From Euryodendron excelsum (lineage: Eukaryota > Streptophyta > Magnoliopsida > Ericales > Pentaphylacaceae), in contig CM065381.1 of NCBI GenBank assembly GCA_033060915.1, positions 31,295,836-31,359,835 on the forward strand: a DNA stretch of 64,000 nucleotides, in the 5' to 3' direction. The translations under genes and the position numbers were made by a program. Shown piece by piece: positions 11,601 to 23,300 of the stretch; position 1 is the first letter of the stretch, and the number at the start of each line of letters is the position of its first letter. The notes below the pieces were generated by a model. The model saw nothing but the letters and a program-made list of their open reading frames with translations, was not told the DNA's origin and did no database searches.

Positions 11601-14600
11601 TTAATCTCTTTTTTCATTTATGTATATACCTATATATATCGTATCTAAATTGTTAAAAAGAGATCAAAGAAAAAAATTAAAAATTTATATCATGTTAGCC
11701 AATATTATGCCAACATTGGCATAAAAACTTAACTACAACTCACTTTTTTCACTCATATATTCCCTTCTTTTTTGTAAAATTTTTTTGTTAGCCAATATTA
11801 TGCCAACATAAATGATAATATGACCATATTATCGCTAAGCTTTAAATCTTAAAAATAAATCAAATAAGAGAAGCATTGATCATCCTTTTGGAACATTAAC
11901 TATTTTAAATAAAACCTTAGCGGAAATTGAAATCCCTGCATATCATGCTATTTAGTTCATTTGCATTTAATCATTATGTATTAGAAAAGGTTGGTTGGCC
12001 ATGCTTAAGGAAGAAAAGAAAAACTTGGTAAATGAGAGAAAGATGTGGAAAGTCAATTTAACTAAAAAAACAAGAAAGAAAGTCAGCTTAATTAAAGACA
12101 AAAAAAGAGAGAGGAGGGATTGGCAACGTTTTGGCTGATCAAGGAGGAAACATAAGATACGATATATGCATATTTTTGTTTTTTACCTATTAGAGAGAAA
12201 CTTTAAGTAGGAATATGGCTCAAATAAGAACTTTTCAATCATTTTAAATAAGAAACTTCATGATTTATTTAAACTATATGTTTTTATTTACATTTGTGGT
12301 ATTATTTAGTACCAATGAAATAAAAGACATGATTTTAAAAAATTTACGTCCAAATATAACGAGTCAAAATTTTGATTTACTTTTCATATAAACACTTAAA
12401 AAAAGTCACATATTAAGGATTTGAAGGATATTACCATATCAATAAAATAGTTCCCTATTACCTTTGAAGAGTAACAACCAATGACTACATTATGTGTATT
12501 TTTTTTTAACATATTTTATCAATTCAAAATTTTAAAAAAATTTGGGTTAAGAGTTCTATGCTAAAAAAACCTGACAACGTATTTTTATAATATATAGTAA
12601 AGATAGATGGATATAACTAAAGAAAGAAGTTGCAAAAGGAAAATAGAGAAAGAAAAAAGCAGTGATTTTACTATTGTGCTTCTCAAGTGTGAAACAAAGT
12701 CAATTTTGGTCTAATTCTATGATGTTGGTTATCAATTAAATTAATTATATATATTTTGCAAAATTAAAGGGTAAAGTTGTTGTAATAAAACTATAAGAAC
12801 GAAACATGACATACTCTATCGGTTGCTGATATATTTTTAGCCCACTAGTTTAAGTAGCCATTTGATAGCCATTTGATTTATTGTAGATTGCCACAGATCT
12901 AATTAGAGATGGCAATTTACTCCACAATTTCAGGGCCCTCCCGCATTTGTGTGATATAATAGCATTATCAGTTGCTACTCATATGCTGATGATTCTTGTT
13001 TCCGTTCCAATTTCTTACCACGAAATATAAACAGACTTGGCCCTTCTGTGCGCGGAAAATGATGGATCTTTAGCGTGTGAACAAAACAAGTATGGGATGA
13101 CCGGTCTTCAACTTCTAGCATGCAATCCTTCAGCACTTGGAAGCAGGGGTAGAGAGGATAAGTTAATGTATACTTTCATCTTTTCCACTATATATATATA
13201 CATCTTAATATACAATTCATGTGCTTTTCACGTGTCACAACTCAAGATACAACTGCAAGAGAAGGTAACGAGACACATGTTTATACATCTACGCTCATCT
13301 ATCTATAGATGTAATATTTATATACGTAATCGTATTTATTCCTAATTTTTTTCCCTCTTCTAAATGTCACCTACGTGACACTCTAAAAAATCTTCTAATT
13401 TTAAACTATCATGTGTAGAGATGATTCCTATTCCATTCTTATCCCGCCATGATAATCCCTTTCTACACCCGCCTTGTCCTATTTGTGTTGGTAATTTTTT
13501 TAAAAATACATCTGTTCAAATCCACTCCGCTCTGATTAATATCACTCTATACCCGTCTCAGTAAAAATGGGGCGAGACGGGACAGGGCGAGAACTCAAGA
13601 TGTCGGGTTATTTTATTATCCCTCTTTGTTCAACTTCAGATGAATGATTCAAGTTCCATGTTTTATGCAAAGTTTATTTTCAGTAGGTTTCCTTAGGCAA
13701 TGTTTGGTTCAAGGGAATAGAATAGAATGGTAAATTTCACTTATATTTCTATTTTCTTATTTGATACCACTATTTAAATGTACTTTTATTAAAATGACCA
13801 TTCCTTCTTTTTCAAGAGTTGGAATAGCCATTATATTTTCTCATGAAATAAAAACATAAAATAAAATTTGATAACATTTTTATTGTAAAATTAGCTACGT
13901 AATTGTTTAATTATTTCATTCCCAAAGATCATCAAACAATTTTGCAGCAAAAGGCATCCACTAACCAATCATTACGAGAGTGTCAGTATTTCTATATATA
14001 TATATATATATATTATAATGCATGCTATATATAACCGTAGTTTTATGTAATAGTCTAAAAAGCTTTAAAAATCATCATAATAAGTTAATTTTTTAAAAAG
14101 CTATATTATTAGAACGATCAATAATCTTAATTGATTTGGTGTAAGTATATATATACATGTATATATAAAGAGAGATACATGTGTATAATTTAGCAAATAT
14201 TTATGAAATATTGTTTTACAAAAAATATCTCTTTATCCAGTCCACTGCACTGCACTGCACTGCACTGCACTGCACTGCACTGCACGGGTCAGCTGCTAAT
14301 TATATATGATATAAGACTATTGTTGTTATAATTACGATAAGTGATTGATTTTGAGTAGCTCTTAAGATTTGACTAAAAAAATTCATTCCAAAAGAAAAAT
14401 ATACAATAATTATTTTGGTTGTATATTTAATTCACTATACTTAATTTTGCGAACTATTATTCATTGTAATGATTTAATTGACGTATTTTATAGCGTTTGT
14501 GCAGGCGACGATGTATTTTGTGTTTTGATTTTCACAAATACCTGCCACTATACACTATAATTATTAAAATGAAAAGAAAAAAAAAATCTCTTTATCTTGC

Positions 14601-17600
14601 CAACCTTTTTAGTTGTTAATTTTCTCATGTTGTTAACAATTATTTTTGTTTTCATATATATGCTATAAAAAGACACATAAAATAAATGAATACATAATTA
14701 AAGTGCATAAAAAAAATATAACAAAAAGTTATCATCTTTATTTTATTTGTAAAATTATTTCAGCAAAAATGATAGATCTAAAAACCTAAAAACAAATGCC
14801 TGCATGGCATGGCCTAAATCTAGTACGTATAAAGGGAAAAAGCTTACACCCGGGTTTCAGTTTCAGATTCAATTTCAGTTTCGCATATGCTTGGGAAACT
14901 TACTTTTCAATGGTTGTTTGATTGACATGGTATGGAGTCATCGATACATCCTTAGACTGAACTAGTGCAAGTCGGGGGCGCCACTCATTGTTGAAACAAT
15001 TCTTTCAATGGTATACATTTTATTCGGCAGGAATATTGAACACACTCATACAAGAGGTTTGAATTCATATATGAGTTTGGGTCAATAATTTTCGCAAAAC
15101 CTATGCAATAGGCAGGTAGAACCTATATTTTTAGGTTGCTATCTCAGTATAATTTTGACTCTCCATTGTTAGATGGGTACCTATTGAAAACTTGAATTTT
15201 AATAATAGTAATTGACATTACCTTACTTATTTATCCACGAGGCTGGGTGTACACACACACACATATACATAGTGATTTCAAAAATTTTGTTTATTATAGT
15301 ACTCCTTCAGCCTTTGTTATTGTATTTTATTTTTTTTAAAAGCAACCCTTTTTAATTTTATTCACTTAATATAAATATGAATTTTTGATTTTATCAATTT
15401 GATTTTTGTATGAAGTTCTCATGGCACTAGACAATTAACTTTAGAACTATATTATTGATATGAGCTCTGACGACGAGATATTCGAACTCACAAGAATTGA
15501 TAACCTTGCTTGAAGTAAGGATTTTATATATTCATTTGTTTATTTGCTTAAAAAATTACTAATACTTCTACACTTTGCTATTGTAATGGTAGAAAGAGCT
15601 TTTTCGATAATAAAAATTATTTATAACTGCTTGTGTAAACGAATTGAGAATCAACGAATGAACGATTATTTGGTTAAATGTATTGAAAATGATGTATTTG
15701 ATAGTACTGATAATAGGTTTATTGTGCAACAATTTAAAAATTTAAAATCACATCGAGGTCAGTTGCAAAAATTCATGTATTTATGTCTTTTTGTTAAAAC
15801 AATAGTACCATTATATTAAATTTATCTTTTGTTTATGATTGAGAAGTTTAAATTAGTTTATGGATTTATTGGAAATAGTTGATAGAAATGGTAACAAAAA
15901 TTGAAGTCTAGTTTTAAATTTTTGATTTTGTAAAAATTAAGTTTTTGAATATAACCAACAAAAATTTTCTGAAGCTACAACTTTTGAAGTGCTCAAACAA
16001 TGTGTATGCACTAATAAAAAAAAAAAAAAAACAATGTGTATGCAGTGCAGAGGCAAGATGTGCCCCTAGAGATTTATAAATACTCCTTAAATAGTTATTT
16101 TACTTTAAATACTCACATATATATATATATATATATAATATTATATACATTACATATATAGCGAATTCAATTGTCCGATTGATGATCACAAAACAAAAAA
16201 AATCCTCAATTTGATCAATGGTTGCTCCATGAATGAATTTTCTTGCATTGACTTTCATTATGTTATCTTGGAAGTGTTTTGCTATTGAAATTGTTCAATT
16301 TCAATTGTTTGATCTTTAAAATAGCCAACACGTGTATAAATTATATTTATGTTTCTTACTTATTTCCACCATTAATTTCGTTTCCTGTAATCAACAGTTA
16401 CTGACTTCGGCTCCTCCAGAAGTTGAAGTGTGGTGTAGGGTACCATTGTTGGAAGCAATTCGGAAGGAGAAGCAAAGATCTGGATCAGCTTTGAAACATG
16501 CTAAATACTTAATAAAAAAAAGATACATCATGGAAAGTTACCAAACCTGTGGAAGACCAGTATCAGCCTAAGACCCACGAATATGTAGCAGGGCACTCCT
16601 CTGCCTCCCAGCAAGAAGGGGTACTAGAGAATGTTGGAAAACATACCATAAGGATTGCTGGAACACCATTATTTTTGGCGACCATGTCAGGCTGCGTGGA
16701 GATTGTTGAAGAAATTCTGAACGTGTACCCTATGTCAGTTGAGCACATTGATCACGAAGGACGCACTATTTTACAGGTAGCCATTGAGTACCGCCAAATG
16801 GAGGTATTCAATATGGTACAGAAAATGGAAATCCCAATGAGGAGGCTGGCACGAAAGGAGGACAAGAATTCAAACTCCATTTTGCATATGGTTGGAGTAG
16901 AGAGCAAAAAGCAATTGGCACAGAAGTTCCGAAGCCATGCTTTCCAATTGCAAGAAGACTTGCTCTTGTTTGAGGTATGAAAATAGTTGTGCCTCGCTAA
17001 TATGGGACTTAATGACTTGTATTAGACATAGATGGGGTGAGTAGGTTTTTTTAAATGAGTTAATTTCACTTAGACCCCTTAAGATTTGGCGTATCGACAC
17101 CTAGACTCACTATTTTTAAAAAATAAGCACCTAAACCTTGAGGCTTTGTGTATGAGTAGTTGCAACTCCTACCATTAACTCCGTCTGCATGGTTCCTTTT
17201 GTTGACCAATTTGCCCGCATGAGTTGATGATTTTACCCTCCTCTTTGCAATAAAAAAAGAAAAAAAAATTACATATTGTGTAGAATCCCAACTGTACCCA
17301 AAATATGAGAAAGACTCTCTCCCTCTCTCTCTCTCAATAACTGACACATAAATGGCATCATCTCAACTTAGAAAAATAACTAAGTTGTATAATTAATTTT
17401 TTAGAGTAAAAATACGATGTAAAAAAATAACATGCAACAATAGATTAATTTTGTTTTAAAATACACATATCGCCATACAATTAAAAAATTCATATTACAA
17501 TACACATATTAGAATACAGTCAAAAAAATTAATTTTACAGTCCTTTTTTTCTCAATACAATTAAAAGAATTACATATTGTGTAGAATCCCCAATGTCACT

Positions 17601-18531
17601 ACTCAGATTACAAAAACAATTATATATTTAATCATACACTAAAAGTTTGAACAATTAATTAGTACCTAATTCAAAAGAATTAATTACAATCAAAGCAATC
17701 ACAGATCTGTATAATTAAACTAATTAAATTGTACCCAAGCAATAGCCTAGAGTGTAAAAAAAAAAAAAGTTTTACATAACAAATAGAAAAGTTAACTGTT
17801 TGTTTCCAGCCTTCTTTACCAGCACCACCTATCACACTTCCTTTTTAGCCTACTGCTTCATGCTACCTCAACTCACACCACCATCTCTTCCACCATGGTA
17901 GACCCAAATCCACGCACTGTGAGACAATTGATAAGTGAACCCAACCCAATCCATCAAAGTACGTCCTCTAATTTCCTTGACAATCTTGCAATAAATTAGA
18001 AAAGAAAAAAGGTAATTTATCTGGTTTGGAGCACTTTCAACATAAATTTACCTCACCCTGTTTTTGGCAAGTAAAATTTTAATATTTGTGAATTGTATTA
18101 CTTACAAAGACTGATCATGCCTTGATTTATTGATTGCTACGCAGTTATCTCCAGTATTAGTAGGTGATAGCAATGCCCTTTATTGCTTAAATTATCTCAT
18201 TTCATCAATTTCGTCAGTAGCACTATTCTTTTCTTTTTTTTTCAATTTTTTAAAATTTGTTTAGTTGCTGAAGGTATAATTTTTGTGGAAAATATTTGTT
18301 TATTCATTTATTTCAAAATGAAAGCCAAACAATTATCCAACTCACCTGGTGAATAAAGATACAGTCTTGAGGCCTGACCAAAAGAAAAACAAAAAATTGA
18401 ATACAAAGACTTGTTTTGAGGGGGGTTAAGCGAGTTCAACATATTTGTAAGCAAGTCTGGATCCACCATAAAAGATTTGTAATCGAGCGGGAAGTGGGGG
18501 GAAGGGGTGGGAGATGACATCATGACAGGGA

Positions 18532-18582
<51 letters not shown>

Positions 18583-18817
18583 ATACAAAGAGAAAGGAGA
18601 GTGAGAACCAACGAAGGTTGGCTTGAGTGAAAGGGGCTCTAGTTGCTTAAACAAGAGGTCTCGGTTTCGAGCCCTTGTGGATGCAGCAAACTTTTTTGAG
18701 AGAGGTTCCCGTTTCGGCGCTCGACCTGTACCTCAGAAGATTAGTCCTGGGTCAAGCCTTAAAGTGGCCAGCCTGGAGATACCTTGGGAAACCAAAAAAA
18801 AGAAAGGGGGGGGGGGG

Positions 18818-18854
<37 letters not shown>

Positions 18855-20267
18855 AGCTAATAGGAAAAGAGAGGAAGGAGACAGGTTGATTGATCATTGA
18901 TGGTGTAATAAAGTAAAAGCCCAAAATACCCCTAAATGTTAACAGTACTTTACGGAGGGAGACGACAGGGTGTCTAAGTGCCTATTTGTGAAAGGTGGTG
19001 GGTTTGCCTGCCGGTACACCAAACCTTAGTGGGTCTAGGGGAAATTAACCCTTTATAAATTTAATAATCATGTGTTAATTCATACCAATTAACCACAAGC
19101 TGTGAACAAATCATAAACAACAATCACACGAGAAAACCTTATTTTTTTCATAGAAATCTTTCTGGGAAAAACTACGAAACCAAGTCCAATTCTAACCAAG
19201 CATTATGTGAAGAACAAAGTATAAGAATGCAAATAATCACAAAAGAGACACAACATTTTTGTGTGGAAATTCTTCCAGAAAAAATCACTGGAACTAATCT
19301 AGCTCCAACCAATCATTATGTGAAAGACAAAATACAAGAATATCTTACAACCTTTTTAGACTTATTGAATCCATAATTGGGACTAAGCTCTGCAACACGT
19401 ACTACTTCAATTTCCTACACGAATACGTTCTTGCAGCATTTGGCCTTTTCGTCAAATTCCAACTTTCATGACTTGAATAGCCTTCAAGCCACCATTCACT
19501 CGCTCAACAATAATTAGGAATGTGGAAGAGAATTCCTCAAAGCTTTTAGAATACTTCCTCAAGGAAAGGAATGCTCAATGGCTCTCACCTACACTTCTCT
19601 AGGAATTTTTCTCAACTCACATAAAGCATATGAGATAGTTTGGAGCTTGATTATATAGTGAAAAACTTTCTTTAAGAGTGGGAAAACATGGCCTTCAACT
19701 ATTTTATGATAATTTATCACACTTGTTGAGGTTTAGAGAGCTAAAAAAAACTAGAAACCGCCTTAACACATTATAGCGAGCTTGGGACCTGACCATAACG
19801 AGCTCAAAGCGAGGTGACAATAGGTCTAATAATGAGTGTCTCTAAATCTAATGCAGAATTTGTAACCAGACCTCATTATAATAACCCTTTAGTGAGCTTG
19901 AGAGTGAGTGCCTCTAAATCTTCCCTTGATCTTGCTTTTCAAGTAACGCGCTATAGCAAGCTTCGTGTGTGCTATAACAAGCTCTGGCTTCAACCACCTT
20001 TTTTGACTTTTGCAAGCATCTCTCAATGAACCAATCAAGATCTAACTTCTCACACACTCAACGAAAATTTCAAAGTTCTCATTAAAAGGCACAAAATGTG
20101 GCAATTTCATAGTTTTTTCTTAATAAGGTACATGTTATTTATGTGCATACATATTGAAACACGCTCATTCCTTGAATATTTTTTTCGGTGCAGCCCCTAG
20201 CATCCAGCTTAGTTAATAAGGAGTTGTGGACAGGTGTCTGCTAGGTCTTTGGTTGATTCTTTCCTAC

Positions 20268-20333
<66 letters not shown>

Positions 20334-23300
20334 TGGAACCTTCCTTGCTTTAATCCATCTTCTCTTTGGTTGATGAAATAGCTTTAGAATGTGGAAATGG
20401 CTAGAGGCTAGGATTTTTTTTTTTTTTTTTGAGGTCTAGAGTAAAACCAGCAGAGTAACCTTACCAATTTCGAGCCTTGAATTGTGAGGGGGCGAAAGGG
20501 GATGCCACTTTAAGCCGCTTAAAGTGGCGTCCACCTTGACCAATGATTGGATGCCATGTAGCAAGCTTCTAGATGGTTCTAGATCATCTGTAACTAAAAA
20601 TTTTGTCTCTTTCTAGGTGATTTCTGGATGCTCCTTGAATAGGCTTCCATGCCGTTGTTTTTTTAGCTCACTTTGATTATATATTATGAAGTTCGAGCAT
20701 GATTTGAAAGGATTGGGTTTGCTAGCGATGTTGTTCTTCAAATTCTCTTCAAAATGGCATTGGTTTGGAGCCTTGGATGATCCTGAATGATGGATTAAAT
20801 TTCTTGGGAAGTGAGCTTTTTAGTAAGCTTATAGGTTTTTCGAAATTGGCCTTTTTCAAACCTTGTGATTGCAGCCCTTGAGTGATGATCTTGAGGATCC
20901 GACCATTCAATTTGAAGTGCTCCAGAGACTTTTCATAATGATGTAAAGACCACCCTTTGAATCGTTTGTTTTCTAAACAAACGAACCAATGGAAGTAAGA
21001 AAAGAGTCATTTTTCGAAAGTCACTTCAACAGACTTCTAGTTCCTGGAATTAGTCTTTCTTGTGCTTTATGATCGAGGTCATCATGAAATGACCTTGAGA
21101 ATCCTTCTGCATAGGTTGAAGTGCTTCGAAAACTATTCAAAGTGGTATTAGGATCACAACTTGCCTTGTCTGTTTGCCGGTGCGATTGATATCGGGAAAC
21201 GGGAAAAACAAAATCATTTCTTGGAAGTCACTTTAATAGGCTTCCAATTGCTTTCTTCATGATTCTGGATTTTTTTCAGGTGGGGCTCTCATGATAAGGT
21301 CTTAAGGTCTTATTGGAGTGTTTTGGACAATTATAAAGGCATTTTGGCCCGATTTACTTCGTTTTTGAGGGCCAAATGATCTTAAAAAGGGTGCTAGGGC
21401 GTGCAAGGACAAAATGGTTATTTTGCACCAAAGTGGTTGGAAAGGGACTTGTATTGACTCGATTAGCATTTTAAACATGTCAGACCGCTTAGGGGTAGTT
21501 GGGGTGGAATTTTCACCTTAAAGGGACGTTTGGTCTCAAGCAGTATGTTGGAGGCTAAACGATCATTTTATACCAAAGTGTCCAAAAAGGTACCAGTGTT
21601 AGCTCAAATGTCATTATGAACTTGCCAGACTGCTAAGGGGCAGTTTGTGCTGGGTTTATTAGTGTTTCCGTCACTCCAACAGTAATGGCGATTGTTTTTA
21701 GAGACCATCTAGCCTTAGAAGTGTGCTTGATTGTCAAGGGACAAAATAGTTATTTTTTCATAGCTAGAGTCAGTGTTGATGTGGATTTGTGAGTATTTTC
21801 GTCACTTTGATAGCCTAGGCGAGTTGGTTTCTGAAGGTCGTTTAGTCTCGATAAACGTGCCATTATACCAAGGGGCAAAACTGTTATTTTATACCGGGTT
21901 GCTCGTGGAGCACCAATACAGACTTCTGGGGTTTGTGAGTATTTTTGTTACTCTGACGGTATTAGTGATTGATTTCTAAATGTCGCCCGATTTCGGAAAA
22001 CTGCTTGGAATACCACGAGGCAAGACAATATTTCATATCGATAGGGCTAACAAGTGCTGGGAATGACTCGTTTGGGATTTTTAGGTATTTCTATCACTCT
22101 AACAGTTGTGGCGAGTTGGTTTTTGAAGGTCGCTAGAGCTTGGTAAACGTGCCACTATTGTCAAAGGGCATAATGATCATTTTGATCGAAAATTGTCAGG
22201 ATGGCAAAAATAGTGTGCTTACACGTAATATTGTGGTATTAGAGCACTAGTGCGGACAGTAGTAGAGCCAGGATTCTAGGTGAGGGGGGGTAATCAAGGT
22301 TACGAGGGCTAACAAATTTTCAATCTCATTGAAAAAAATTAACCCCTAACTCATATACGCATATTTCTAACGTAAACATATGCATATATATATACACACA
22401 TATATATCCCGCAAACTAGTCCAATTTATGTTGGTTTCCATTTCTCTCCGTTTTTTTTTTAATGTAATATGTTGTAGTGTCCATTAATTGAACATCAACT
22501 TTCTCACAGTAAAATAAATGGTAGCCAAATTAACAATGATCATAAGAAGTTAGTTAAAAAATAATTTGAATTATATAATTTATTTACCCAAAAAAAATGT
22601 ACTAAATCCACAAGTATTTAAATTTTTTTTTTTATAAATTTACATACCAGACACTTTGGTTGGCCCTTCCAAATCTAGTTGTGTTTTTGTCTTCGATCAC
22701 AAAAAAATTTCATGAAGTTTTCATGTATTCTTACTTTATTGTGTTTATTTTTATATGTTCTAAAAAATAAAATTTTGTTTACCTCAATGCATGTATAATC
22801 ATAAAATTCTCACAAATTTAAAAGTTTATTTTTAATAGGAAACCAATCAAGACAAGTGAAGACTAGTTTTCGTAAAAATATTTAAAGTTGTAAATTAAGT
22901 AGGAAACTAATTGAAGAGAAGGAGAGGATTGATGAGTTAGGATTCTTTTGTGGTTATCACTTTAGATTTATTGTCCTCAAAAGATGATATATATGCAAGA
23001 TACTAAAGTAGTTTTTTTTCTTGCTTGTCTATAGCACTACATATAAGTAGTACGATTTTTGAGGGGGACAACTGCGCCGCCCCCCCCCCCCCCCCCATAT
23101 GTTGGATATAAGAATACAACCTTGCTAGTTGCCACATTACTTTTTCTAGACTACCCCCTCTTTCTCTCTCTCTTTTTTTTTTTTTTTTTGGGGCCCAAAT
23201 AAGTCACAACAGGGCAAAATATATCAGACACAAAACCTAATTTTTCTGTACATTCAACATGCAAGTTTCTTGCAAAACAGAACAGAAAAATAAAGCAGCA

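Larger units (their letters stand above)
13265..16397. other. Intron 2 of the ankyrin/PGG gene
   Basis: A 3.1-kb AT-rich intron holding a TA run near 13993-14013, a pentanucleotide microsatellite (14243-14285), a hAT transposase relic (15507-15830) and an AT run near 16116-16137. Nothing else is recognised. Confidence 0.6.
17058..19052. mobile_element. Non-autonomous TIR-type element, about 2 kb
   Basis: The left end (gttaatttcacttagaccc...) and the reverse complement of the right end (ggttaatttcccctagaccc...) align over about 30 bases with roughly three quarters identity, including TTAATTT, TAGACCC, TAAG and TTTGG. Similarity continues weakly inward (cacctaaacc / cacttagacacc). No transposase ORF lies between, and no clear target duplication was found, so superfamily is unassigned. 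It contains GA microsatellites and a SINE. Confidence 0.5.

Noticed and set aside
13420..13620. Possible small element with cccgcc/gggcgagacggg words
   Set aside because: Resembles a common plant repeat, but no ends or duplications could be defined.
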